NCBI GenBank assembly: GCA_947579605.1
Contig: OX388305.1
Coordinates: 21,279,542-21,343,541 of the forward strand
From: Athripsodes cinereus
Taxonomy: Eukaryota; Arthropoda; Insecta; Trichoptera; Leptoceridae
Length of the DNA: 64,000 nucleotides
Reading direction: 5' to 3'
Under the pieces are notes generated by a model. The model searched no databases. It saw only the letters and a list, made by a program, of their open reading frames with translations, and had not been told where the DNA came from. Positions within the stretch are counted from its first letter, which is position 1. Each line of letters starts with the position of its first letter. Below are positions 1-10,991 of the stretch, in pieces. Position numbers and translations under genes: made by a program.

Positions 1-1
1 G

Positions 2-43
2 AGGGAGGCATGTGTTCAGTGGTGGACAAGAATAGCTACATAA
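2..43 (+). mobile_element. LINE C-terminal tip, cut by window edge
   Basis: The first bases read in frame as REACVQWWTRIAT followed by a stop. This matches the C-terminal tip of the much more complete LINE at 20121-21303 (GEAYVQQWTEMAA, stop). It is therefore the end of a second copy of that LINE family whose body lies left of the window. The match is short and judged by eye. Confidence 0.5.
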
Positions 44-1154
44 GTAGTAATTTAAGTTCATACTCCAAGTTTACACTAGCAATTTATATTTAAATTTATG
101 AAATACCTACTAAAAAATGTTCTAATTAACCCACGTTATTTAAGTACATATAAAAACATTTTCATTGTAGGTATGTTGTGAAATTATTTCAGTGCTCTCC
201 CGTCTACCAAATCGCACGCTATTCTTTGACAGTGTCTACTACCAATTGTTAAATATAACAATGCCAAAATATGTCCAAACTTTCTTGGCTACCGACCTTA
301 CCGATTGCTAAACAATACGGACTACTACCATTACGTCCACAGGAATATATTATTGGGAGAACTGAAGATTGCTTTTATGTTCCAAATCGTAACGTTATAC
401 AGTATTACTTTCAAATTGTCGCGTCGGTCATTTTTAATAATTTTATCAAATATAATTTTGAAAGATGCCACTAGAGACCATTTGGCTGACACAACTCTAT
501 TCAAATTTTGTTATTTTACATCCAAATAAGTATTTCATTAAAATTATGTTTTAATTACTAATATTGGAAGTATCTTGAAAAAAAAAACATTATTATTTTG
601 TTGATTGGGACTAGCTCGGTCTGTGTGAATTGTCTATACGTGTTATGTTATGTTATGTTATGTTATGATACTATTTTATTAGAATCATTTGTGGTGGAAA
701 ATCAACTCGAATAAGTAAACCGCTGTTCAATTCGCACACAATTTACCCGGCAAATGGAAGTCCATATTTTCCCAGACTTCTGCGATTTCTGGGTGTTCAG
801 TACACAATTTACACGTTTTTACTAATTTGAAAGTTATTTTATCATATCATATGCTTACATTACGCAAAGGTAAACATAACCTTGAATAATTTACAGTTCT
901 TTGTGTGACGAATCCAAGGCTTATCGACTAGATAATGTACAATAAAACTTTATTTCCTCAAGTTAGCATAAAATTCAATTAATCGATGTAAATAATGTTT
1001 CAACCGCACATTTATTATGTTCTTCATGACGATCACTACAGAAACAGTTGGATTTTATAATTATTATGATTATTATCTTAAAATTGACATTGCTTAATTT
1101 AATATCTACATACAAAGATTATTATCAATTTGCTTCTCTCTAATAATTTTAAAA
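44..1154. other. AT-rich intronic DNA, no gene seen
   Basis: No coding signature is recognised; the short open frames look random. A (GTTAT)n microsatellite of about five units lies at 640-668. Confidence 0.5.
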
Positions 1155-1275
1155 GATATCTAGCACATGTGGGGTAACCAGTAGACTAATTGCACACAAT
1201 GGTCATGAGCAGCGTCTTCTCCGGACCAACAAAAAATTATAATAGATGGCAAATACATCACCGAATTGAAGATGT
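1155..1275 (-). mobile_element. SINE-like family A, 3' part
   Basis: On the minus strand this gives the family A landmarks in order: a block resembling TCAGCGATGAGGTTTGCC, an insertion-prone middle, and a 3' end resembling CTACCCCACTTGTGGGATA. It is an old, diverged copy lacking the 5' head. See 28590-28867 for the best copy. Confidence 0.55.
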
Positions 1276-1317
1276 TTAATGCCTTATTTGAATGAGTTTT
1301 TTCCCGCAATGCATAAT

Positions 1318-1935
1318 TATCTATTATTATTATTTATAAGATTACGGCAACCCGTCCCTTGTGGGACGATTTGTGCCAAGTACAATATTTTAGGAAGATG
1401 TCACGTAATATTAAGGCATTAAATTATAAGATAATAAAATTTCTTTTGGCGGATTTTAAAATCTTGAGGTATACAGAGAGGGCATCAGTGTGTAAGAGGC
1501 AAGACATATTGATTGGATACTGGACTTCAGTTATCTCATAATACAAGTCATAAGAGTCTCTTATTGGGCAAACGAGGAAGACGTGGTCCAGAGATTCCAC
1601 ATCGAGCTCGCACTCGCAAAAAGGGGACGAGACCAAACCTAATCTAAATAGATGACTGTCTAATCTGTGGTGATTAAAGCGCATGCGAGTCAATGAGACA
1701 ATATCCGACCTGGAAAACTTGGAATTATGGAACCATGGCTTTCTGGAGATAGACTCCTTGATGCCCCAGTACACTGATCCCTTTATCCTACCGATCTCGT
1801 TCCAATAGTTGGTCCAATCAGACATAGCTCTGAACAAGGCAGTACGCTTAATGTCATTCAGGGGGAGTTCAAAATTATCAGGAACTAGACCATTCCTGGT
1901 AGCCTCCTTTGCCAATGCATCCACATAATTATCTA
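1318..1935 (-). mobile_element. LINE 3' end: RNase H tail plus CCHC knuckle (I/jockey/R1 type)
   Basis: Translation from about 1935 down to 1424 gives VDALAKEATRNGL, the end of a retrotransposon RNase H domain, then about 100 residues with a CX1C...HX5C knuckle (PFCECE...LDHVFLVCP) as found after RNase H in I, R1 and jockey-type LINEs. The frame stops near 1424. A 3' UTR follows and ends near 1320 in an ATT/TAA-rich tail; I-clade LINEs characteristically end in TAA repeats. The reverse transcriptase core is absent. A different LINE abuts at about 1935. Confidence 0.7.
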
Positions 1936-2240
1936 CTCTTAGTTTTTTATGTGTCTACCCTTGATTCTATAGCATACGTGAGTATTGAGAGCACACATTT
2001 TTGTTGAAAATGCGGACTTTACTAGCAAAATATCGTCTCTTAAACAGCCAGCTACAGCTTTATCTACCTGTGGTCGTTATTCTTCGGGGACATCATAAGA
2101 AGTTAGTAGCTCACTACCGAGGTACCTAAACTGTTCGACACCCTCGTCAACTTAGAGTATGCTTATTTCACATTCAAGTGAGTCTTTTGAGATCTTCATG
2201 CACTTTGTTTCGGGCAGAGAAATCATTATATTGTTCTTGA
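1936..2240 (-). mobile_element. Decayed LINE reverse-transcriptase C-terminal segment
   Basis: The minus strand reads ETKCMKISKDSLECEISIL, a stop, then VDEGVEQFRYLGSELLTSYD, later KAVAGCLRDD and LTYAIESRVDT after a frameshift. The YLGS motif followed by the thumb region and an LTYA-E motif is the usual order downstream of the FADD box in LINE reverse transcriptases. At least two stops and a frameshift show it is dead. It joins the RNase H fragment at 1935, although this type of RT end is not normally followed by RNase H, so the two probably come from different elements. Confidence 0.6.
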
Positions 2241-2840
2241 ATCAGGCTTCGTTAAATATATTAATTCAAATGTAGATGTTTAAGATGTGTCATATATTTT
2301 TAATGAGCATATATTTGAATGTGAATTCGAAACAAATATCGTTTGAGAATTATTGCGAAATTGGATAATTGTTATATAATAACTTAATAATTTTGAAACA
2401 TCACCTATCAGTGATATAAATAAATAAAGTTTACTTTGTAATGAACATCCTGTCTAAATACCTACATAGAAACAGGGAACATATCATCGCTTGCTCCCAG
2501 TCGAGAAGAACAATGCGCTCTAATTGGCGTTGAGAAATAAAATACAGACGCTACTAAACAACAAAATAGTAATATGTTCTACGAATATTCTACATACATT
2601 TATGTTATATGTGGTCTTGTGTATGATGATAGTGCGAGGACTAATCATATACACATCTGCAGTTTGGTGCCTCACTATTCGCGATAGATAATACAGATTT
2701 TAAAGGTTAAACAATTTTGAGATTTCGCAATTTGATCGCATTCAAATATATTAATATGTTTACAATGTAATCGATACTTTTTGAATTAAAAAATAATGAA
2801 TGAAAATGAATTAAAAAACTTATACACACTATTTATAATG
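2241..2840. other. AT-rich intronic DNA, nothing recognised
   Basis: No protein similarity, RNA gene or repeat was recognised in this stretch. Confidence 0.4.
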
Positions 2841-3060
2841 AAGTGATTTCTTCCATCTAACCATATAATACTTCTTCTTTAAGTGCCTCTATCACCCTGG
2901 CATGAGCTTTTCTGTGCTAACCGGAACAGCTCTTCCAACCTCCGGGATCCGTACTGAGACATGAGAAATATAGTTTGCTGCAACTCATTTTGAAGGGGAA
3001 AATTGAAGGTAGTCGCGGTGTGGGAAGGCGGCAGATGTCCTGGTTGAGAAATACATAGCT
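2841..3060. mobile_element. LINE 3' end with inverted 5' segment
   Basis: Plus strand 2951-3056 reads VLRHEKYSLLQLILKG, then GSRGVGRRQMSWLRN, a common penultimate block of insect LINE ORFs. The block expected next (EELFRLAQ...AHARVIEALKEE, stop) is present immediately to the left but on the minus strand, 2945 down to about 2853, followed by a 3' UTR that recurs at 63043-63120. The two halves of one element lie back to back, meeting at about 2946-2950, as in 5' inversion during target-primed reverse transcription. Confidence 0.6.
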
Positions 3061-3147
3061 TTCATCGATTTTATCCCCATAAACCTTAAAAAAAAGCATT
3101 ATATGTAATTTGTGTTTCGTGACAATCATTACATAGTAATAATGGAC

Positions 3148-3345
3148 TAGAGACTATGACACTTACCATTGGTAACAAACAGAAACTATGGTGTGCACAG
3201 AATACCGTGAAGAGGCAAATGCTAGGCATTAGCTTGAGAGACAAAATAAGAAATGAAATCATCCGAAATGGCAATGACTTCTATCATTTTTGAATGGAGA
3301 CTGGGAGGACAGAAGAAGTGTGGAGATATTTGCCCACTAAAAACA
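3148..3345 (+). mobile_element. LINE RT C-terminal fragment
   Basis: The frame reads ETMTLT...KLWCAQNTVKRQMLGISLRDKIRNEIIR. It aligns block for block with ETLTLT...KLRVAQRKHERAMLQIRLSDRIRNTEIR in the LINE at 20121-21303, so it is an older copy of that family. A degraded match to the EWRPRED...RGRP block follows at 3290-3340. Confidence 0.65.
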
Positions 3346-3654
3346 TCTAAGACCGTACATTGCAAAATCGTTAATAGTGAAAACTTTTGTAAATATTCTG
3401 CACTAATGCTTTTTCACTACACTCTGGTATATAATGTATTTGTAGTAATCATGACGTCAGAGAATTCCCCCTGAAAACTGAAAAGTTGTAAGCTTCTGTG
3501 TATGAATGAAAATCGTTGGTGAAAAGTAATTTGTGCTGCAATGCTACTCCATGTTGTATCTACAACTTCCCCATCATTAGCGTTCCATACTCTGCGCATA
3601 CATTTTGATTTTGAACTGTGCTATTCAAGTAAACAGTAGAATATATATAATGAG

Positions 3655-3930
3655 TTACAATCCATTGGATTGGTCTGCAACGAGTTTTGACTTATTTCTC
3701 CACTCCTCCCTATTCTCAGCTAGTCTCTTCAACTCCATATATGAGCCACAGCTCATGTCCCTCTTCAGTTGGTCCATATAGGCGTCTCTCGGTCGACCTC
3801 TGCCATTTGTGCCTTCGGTCCTGCCCTCTGCGATTGCGATGAGCAGTCCTGGGTGCCTGATGTTGTGGCCAATCCAATTAGCTCGTTGTTGGCAGATTCT
3901 TTTGAGGAGTTGCCTTTTTTCGCCAATAGT
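3655..3930 (-). mobile_element. LINE ORF C-terminus with stop and TA-rich tail
   Basis: An open minus frame begins with EKRQLLKRICQQRANWIGHN, includes GRGRPRDAYMDQLKRDM and SYMELKRLAENREEWR, and stops at 3655-3657. This is the usual end of an insect LINE ORF2 (GRPR linker then ELKR-DRE-W). A short TATATATA stretch follows. A second copy of the same family ends at 46380-46502. The frame is intact for about 90 codons, so this copy is moderately young, but upstream RT is missing. Confidence 0.75.
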
Positions 3931-6374
3931 AGAATACTAAAGTGTAATATTCAATAAACAACGCTTGTGAAAACAAAATACAATAATGTGTACCTATTGC
4001 TATTACAAATTATTGAACTCTAAACAATTAGTACTAAAATAATATTTTGTATAAATTCCTTATAAAAGTTCATATTACACTGTATAACCACTGTTTAATT
4101 CAACTTGGTATCATTTATTAAAATTGTATCATCATTATCACCATTTAGTAGTTTTGCGAGGTAGGCAAAAAGGATCGAACGGCACTTACTACCATCCCTT
4201 TCGCTATCACTTTTCGCTTCCCTAGCTACATACAATTACTTAATCTGCGAATAGGTATGTATAATAAATAAAAGCATTTATATACACTACTTATTAAGCA
4301 GAACCAAAAAATAAAGTTAAAACCTGTCGATACTCCATCAGTGTGATGAGAAATTTAGTTTAGGAAATTTCTAAACAACGAGATTGAATTTTGGTTAATT
4401 TATTTATTTTTAATTATTTATATATTCTTTTCTGTATCTACCTAAATTACCTAAACAAACAAACAAATTTATTGCTTCTGCATATATTGCTCCTATTTAT
4501 ATTTATATAGTTGTATTATTACTGTGTTATTTGTTTTGTAGATTTATTAAAACTTCTCGTAAACAAAACAGTAAAATTTTCAGATTGAATACGTTTTTTT
4601 CAGCATTGGGATATCGAGTTTATGTCTGATAATTCATAGAATTTTCTGACTTCATAGTACTGAAAAATGTGAATGGTAAACAAAATAATAATATAATTTT
4701 ATTGTTTATTTCACTATATTATAGTGAAGGATATGAATCATAAAAAAAAATCAAACTTTGTAACTGCTGAACCAGTATTAATAGATTTATCAATAATGGA
4801 TGAATCTGTATTGTCTAATCTATATTAGAAACAAGATAAATACCTACACATGGAGCAGTACTATGCATGTTGTTATTCCTTGGAGCTTAGTTCCAGAACA
4901 TTATCTCCCTATTGACCATCTTATTCTGTCTTATATCGCTTAAGTGTTTGCTCTAGAGTCCATCCATAATTCTTCATTATGTTCCAGACTATTCCAGAAT
5001 TATTATTGTATAACGATAGTTGAAACTCACTTTAAAGTGCACCATTTCAATAATTATATTATATTAATGTTTCATCTGCAGCATTCCCGGAGTAGAATAG
5101 GTTTTCCACTCTTCTATTTATGGTTAAGACAATCTTGTTAAAACATTTAACGATTGTCCAGTTTCATAAACCAACAATTTGAAAATTTTGAACATTTAAT
5201 ACACACAATCACCACCATCACACAAGACATTTTGACTTGTCTGATTCAATCTTTGTAAATTGTCTATACATGTTGCATAATAATAAATATTTCAAAATCG
5301 TGGTTTCGAAAGAAATGTTCACCATTATCAAACAACTATCTACAATAATTTAAATTCTGTTTTAATATTATCAAAAACAAAAACACCAAACACAACAAAC
5401 AAAGAAAATTATGATTATTTAAGATTCAATTTTCTTTATTATTCTAGTAAAATGCCAGTAATTGTGTTTTTAATGATTCTTTCACATTCATAAAAAAAAA
5501 AAATTGTTTTGCTTGGGAAGTTTCCAATATAATAAGTTGGATTTTGTCAATAATCTTCAAATTACAAATTTTCCAAAATCTATTTGCCTGCTATCTCGAT
5601 ACTAGAATATTCAGTTCTGAGAAAATCCAAACCTATCATAGGAATATAAACCGTCTTTGTAAGTAGACAAATAAACTTCCGTGAGGAACTAATTTCGTAC
5701 GTTTTATGTCAACTCTAGTTTTTCTTCTCACCAAAATATATGAGTTGACAGTTGTAGTATCCGTCCTAATGAAACAAACCAATTAAAACCCAGTGTTGCC
5801 AATAAAACTACGTAGTATATCCCTTTGTTTATAGCGGGCATATTGCTGACTAGATTGTACACTTTGTCAACCTTTGATAACCATCCGTCCGCCTACTCTG
5901 TCAAATACAAGTAAATTCCTTTTTCAAAATGATTGCATAGTAGATTTTAAAGTTAATTCGAATGTAATTTTGATTTGAAAAATCCCAAAAAATTGAACAT
6001 TTTGTTTGTTTTGAATAATTTTAGGGTGGTTTTTATTGATAGTCAAACTTTTTAAAAAATAAAAGATTTGAATATCTACTTACTACTAAAATTTGTGAAA
6101 CAAAATATCGCATCATTTTAATAAGATTATTTTTTCATGAAATGAAAAATAAATCACAAAAAATATGAAAGTTATTTCTTAGTAATCACCATACTAAATT
6201 TTCATCTTCTTTTTATAATAACAGTACATTGGCTTGTTGATTTGATCTTTGAATATCAAAAGAAATATTTTAAGGTTTGAAGGTCAAAATCTTTTCACGA
6301 TAAAAAATTCATAGATTCTGATGGAGTTAGAAGGTTAAATTTTTACTAGATTTACTACCCTTAACGAATCCTAT
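3931..6374. other. AT-rich intronic DNA, nothing clear
   Basis: No gene is supported. A less AT-rich patch at 4150-4230 may be an old repeat but could not be matched within the window. Confidence 0.4.
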
Positions 6375-6445
6375 TATTATTATTATTATATTGGATGATT
6401 TATTCGGCGCCGTTTAATGGAGTATCCATCTCAAGGGCGCGGGAA
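6375..6445 (-). repeat. Non-LTR element 3' end with AAT tail
   Basis: Plus strand shows an ATT run, then GGATGATTTATTCGGCGCC and CATCTCAAGGGCGC. The reverse complement closely matches 49183-49255, which ends in an ATC-rich tail. Two copies with the same body and different simple-repeat tails suggest the 3' end of a LINE or SINE family. Confidence 0.45.
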
Positions 6446-7254
6446 ACTATGTTGGAAGAGTGAAGTCTTCAGCTTAATTCCTAAATTAATAAGAACAAAA
6501 TGCATTCGTCAAATTTGCCTTTGATGTTTTAAAATTTATAAAAAAATACTTCCTTCATCTTAATACTTTTCTGTTTAGATAAAATTAAAAGCAATGTTGT
6601 TGTTTCGATTATGAATCAGTTGAGTCTCTATTGGTGATTATTATAGGAACGATGTACCTTTGAAGAGGGCCCTTCCATTCCTATGAAAACAATATCGTTG
6701 CATTCAAAATATCATAGACTGATGATATTATAATTTCGCAAAATCGCTCTGAATTTCGGAGACTTGTTTTATCGCAATGTTCCCGAATGTAGCGTTTAAT
6801 CGGCAATAGAAGAAAAAAGAAGTTTAAATTAATAAAAAATTTAAGAAATTTATTATTAAGATTATTCTCAAAACCAAAAGTGTTATAACTGTGCTAAATT
6901 TTCGCAATAAAATCCATTGAAAACCAGACGAAGGATATAAAAATGGAAGAAGATAAACAATTTGGCATATCTTTGAGTGTTCCTTCAGGCTGCTATTTAT
7001 AATAGCTGATACTTGGCTTAGTCTGAACAAGACGAAATAGATTAATGGAGTTGTATAATGGAATAAAAAAAACAGACCAAGCTATTTTCTAACGCTTACT
7101 CTACAGATAACCAAACACCATATAAATTAATAAGCCTGTTCATATACACATTAATTAGACAATATAGCATAAAATGAATAATACACCCTATGCATAACCA
7201 CACCCTTTAGGCTTGAATTATAGATACACATTTTTTATTAATTTGGATTTAGAA
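6446..7254. other. AT-rich intronic DNA, nothing seen
   Basis: No coding or repeat signature was recognised. Confidence 0.4.
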
Positions 7255-7390
7255 TAAACCCAAATACACCCTCAGATACTCTCACAGTGAGCAATATGCT
7301 TGTACCGTGAAGGTGAGGTAGGTCGGGTTGGACTGAATCCGGAATTTCTCGATTGAATTATATCGATCTCAGATAACCGATGACCAAATT
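7255..7390 (-). mobile_element. Degenerate tRNA-derived SINE (family B)
   Basis: Landmarks of family B appear in order: CCCAAATACACCCT, TCACAGTGAGC, GCTTGTACCGTGAAGG, and a diverged head resembling CAGGCTACCGACGAAC at 7373-7388. The box B region is no longer recognisable, so this is an old copy. Better copies are at 18115-18256, 33822-34004 and 35099-35262. Confidence 0.45.
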
Positions 7391-7521
7391 ATTAAAATAA
7401 TATTTGAGTATACCTATCAATACATAATTAGTGTTGGTATAAAAAATAATTTATAATTAATAAAAATATAAAAGTAAATTCTTAATGATTCAAAAATATC
7501 AATATGTTGTCAGTTTTTAAA

Positions 7522-7771
7522 TGTTCCCTGAAGCATCCGACAAAGAATTGTCTTCTAACTCTTTTCCGTGAGTTTACGAGTGATATTTTTAAGGCAGATG
7601 TTCGAAAAAATATATACATTTTATATTTTAAATTCAGCGATGAGGTTTGCTACCCGTCATGAATATTTTAATTTTTTGTTAGCACGCAGAAGACGGCTTG
7701 AATGTCTATTATATGCAGCTGGTATGCTGGCTAACCTACTTGTGGAATATGCCGTGACGATAGTAGCAGTT
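7522..7771 (+). mobile_element. SINE-like family A, near full length
   Basis: It carries AAAGAATTG...TCT, GGCAGATGTTCGAAAAAA, AATTCAGCGATGAGGTTTGC, a GCACGCAGAAGACGG block, ATGCAGCTGGTATGCTGGCT and ACTTGTGGAATATGCCGTGA. An incidental 75-codon open frame across it is not a gene. Confidence 0.75.
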
Positions 7772-8022
7772 TGTAAATCATTGACAACCAAATGAAAGTG
7801 CTTATTCTAAGATTTTATTTGTTAATATTATGTTTATTTGTTAATATTATGTTTTTTAACCGAAATGAAACTGAGTAAAACTGGTTTGTTACATTAAAAA
7901 ACCAATCGTTAAACGAAACGACGTTTTTAATTAAAATTTAAAATGTCTGGCTTAAAGAGAATCTCAAACAAATATTATGAATTCAGACAGAGCGCCCATA
8001 TTTTTATCATCACTGTGCTTCG

Positions 8023-8168
8023 ATATCATCACGACGTATCCCACAAGTGGAGTAGCCAGCAGACCGGCAACATCTAATAAACATGAAAGCGTTCCTCACC
8101 GCGCCAATAAAAAATCTTGCCACTCGGGATCCAAACCTCATCGCTGAATTTAAGATATAAAATTTATT
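8023..8168 (-). mobile_element. SINE-like family A, 3' half
   Basis: The minus strand shows AAATTCAGCGATGAGGTTTG, then the GCGAGG/ACATG blocks and the CCACTTGTGGGATACGTCGT end. It lies about 250 bp from the plus-strand copy at 7522-7771, so the two form an inverted pair. Confidence 0.7.
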
Positions 8169-8274
8169 TATATATTCGACATTTTTTTTTTAATTTGGTC
8201 ACATTCATGAAATTCAAAACAAAATGTTTTTTTTTCAATGATATTATACTGTTAAATAACACACAGTTTACTTT

Positions 8275-8811
8275 TCACTAAGATTTATTCTAACCTCGAG
8301 CGCTTTCGTCAATGTTAATGAATTGACATTTTCAAGAGAAACTAAACTAAAAAACCAAAAGTTAATGTCTTACAATGATAATTATACAAAAGAGGGGGGG
8401 GTAGGGTAGGGTGGGCGTGTATGATAGCAGGATTAGTGGATAGGGGTGGAGTTAATTGTACTAGGAAGAATGACTCATGGGTTTTAATAAAGGAGAAGGT
8501 GAAGGGATTTGAATATTTACAATGTTGCCATTTAAATTATGTCTATAAATTTCGAGTGTTTCCAGAGCAATTAATTTACTGTAACGGTTCTCTGAATGTA
8601 AGACCTTTACATTTTGTACATCAAATGAATGGTTGTACTCTATACAATGATCTGACATCTCCGAATTTCCGGTCAGCCCTCTGAAAGCTCTGAAATGCTC
8701 TTTGACACGGGTGTTTATAGATCGACTAGATTGACCAATGTATTTAGCATCACAGTCGCTACAGTCGATACAATAAACACCACTGCCATTGATTTTATTA
8801 TTTACATCCTT
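8275..8811 (-). mobile_element. Penelope-like element: GIY-YIG endonuclease C-terminus
   Basis: An open minus frame of about 116 codons starts inside the assembly gap and ends at a TAG at 8461-8463. It contains GVYCIDCSDCDAKYIGQSSR, a GIY-(X)n-YIG core with clustered cysteines, then RVKEHFRAF, SDHCIEYNHSFD and ALETLEIYRH with the expected catalytic Glu. This arrangement is diagnostic of the C-terminal endonuclease of Penelope-like retroelements. The RT domain would lie in or beyond the gap. The 3' UTR continues to about 8275 and includes GACGAAAGCGCTCGAGG on the minus strand. Confidence 0.85.
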
Positions 8812-9011
8812 NNNNNNNNNNNNNNNNNNNNNNNNNNNNNNNNNNNNNNNNNNNNNNNNNNNNNNNNNNNNNNNNNNNNNNNNNNNNNNNNNNNNNNNNN
8901 NNNNNNNNNNNNNNNNNNNNNNNNNNNNNNNNNNNNNNNNNNNNNNNNNNNNNNNNNNNNNNNNNNNNNNNNNNNNNNNNNNNNNNNNNNNNNNNNNNNN
9001 NNNNNNNNNNN
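8812..9011. other. Assembly gap, 200 N
   Basis: Exactly 200 N, so probably a placeholder rather than a measured gap. It truncates the Penelope-like element on its 5' side. Confidence 0.99.
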
Positions 9012-10990
9012 AATGTTTTTTTTTCAACTATACCTATTGAATTTTTTCTAAGGGATAAGTCTTTTTAGAACATTTTCAATCCAAATACATTTATTCTTTG
9101 AAAGACGAAAGAAAAAAATATCATAGTGGAAATAAATATTTGTTCCTTAATTTCATTATGGAATTCTACTACCTTCACACCGACACAATGAATAAATTCA
9201 TAAAATTCCTCTCAAATGATCGCAGATTCTTATTTCTTTTGAAGTTCTATTATTACAGAAAAATACGCAAATTACCTTTATCGAAATTCATTGAATTAAT
9301 ATAACAATATTCTCATATACATATTGAAATCAAAGGTTCACTAAGGACTGCATAATTTATATTAAATTTTGTTGATGTGATAACATCAGATTGCGACCTA
9401 CATACTCAGATTAAAATTTAAATTAATGTTCTTTATTTCCTGTCCAAAACATTTAATACACTAGGTACCTACTCAATAATAATTATGTATTTTGATAAAA
9501 CGAGCTTTTCAAAAGGTTCCCCTACTTTCAAAATATTATTAATTACCATCCTCCTTTGACCTATAACCTTAAAACAATATTAGTAATTTACTCTATCGAT
9601 CTCAATAGGCACCATTTTATATCCATTTTCAGTATGTAGCCAATCACAAAGTTATTATATTTATAAACTAAGACCACTGTGCTTTTTTATAAAAACAGTC
9701 TATTCAATAATAATAAAAAAATTCGGTACCTACTACTTTTTCATACATAAGTTCAATTTAATTCTAAGATGTTGTGGATCACTTTTTATACATTTCGCCA
9801 AGATAATCGAAACACTGTTTATATCGATTCAAACTATCTATTAACGATTTAGTTCCCTCCAAATAAGACGGCGTTAACAAGAACTTCTTCAAGCCATGAT
9901 GATCCTTGGCTACACCATTTTTTTTTTTATGAATAAAAACATATAAGAATTATATAAGATTTAAGCTCGATGTGGTAGATTGCATTTCAAAATCTAAGTG
10001 TGAATTGAACATGTATATTAGGGTGTGCTTTATATGGTCGATTTTTTATTTCAACGCATACCCTCTAATTGTGTTTATTAGCCTACCACTTACCCAAATA
10101 TAGAATTTCAGCTTCCTACGTTGATTGTTACCCGTGCCGACAGGGCCTCAAAGTTTTAGAAAAAAGCTGCTTAAAGCGTCTTTTAAATTAAGCTGTAGAT
10201 TATCACTTAAACTCATTATGTTAGCTTAATATTGATGAAAACCCAAATTTATATGGTGCATTTATTGTAATTATCAAAAAAAAATATTTTTCGAATAGAC
10301 GGTAATTTTACACCTGTCATTGATTTCATTCGCCAACTACGAAAATTCTTTTTTATTACTTCTTAGTTTCACTGACACCTTCGAAATATAAAAAGAAATC
10401 CGCGATAAATACCAGAAAAGCCTAGACTAAGTGACAATAACAGCGGGCACTCGCCACCCCTGTGAGGCAACTTATATGAAGATGTTTCCGTGCAAGTCGG
10501 CTCGGGTTGCACTGTTCCGAATAAGATTAAAATTTAAAAAAAAGTCAAATAACAACCTAGTTTCAAACATATTTTGAACTACTACAGATTAATCATTCCA
10601 ACTGATCACACTCATCCATAGTCAACCTATTTGAATAGGTATTAACTAGGTAGGTATGATGTATATGATACACATACATATGTGAACTTCCTTAAGGAGT
10701 GCACAACACAGAGTTTCGACGCTTATGAATCGACTTTAGGCTTGGTTAAGAGTGCTCTTTAAACCTAGGTAACATTTCCAATTCCTCTGTGTCATGCTTA
10801 TCACATGACTTGAAATTTTTGAAAGTTGTATATATGTTACAACTCAATATTTTTCAATTCTTGAAATCAAGTTTTATACGATTTCATACAATTTTTTCTG
10901 CTTTCAAACTGGAAAGACATCTGTTGCAGTTCAATGGAAACAACATCGGAAGCATCCATTTTACCAACCTAGTTTCATTTTTATTGAGTT
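9012..10990. other. AT-rich intronic DNA
   Basis: No gene is supported. A small GC-richer patch at 10440-10510 is unexplained. A block at 10697-10770 (CGACGCTTATGAATCGACTT) has a diverged partner at 50143-50195, suggesting an old repeat. Confidence 0.4.
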
Positions 10991-10991
10991 A

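Noticed and set aside
271..529. Two overlapping short open frames near the start
   Set aside because: No similarity, no splice or start context, AT-biased composition; random open frames.
4150..4230. Possible SINE head in a less AT-rich block
   Set aside because: No recognisable box pair and no second copy in the window.
8421..9051. Plus-strand frames opposite the GIY-YIG fragment and across the N gap
   Set aside because: Shadows of the minus-strand frame or made of unknown residues.
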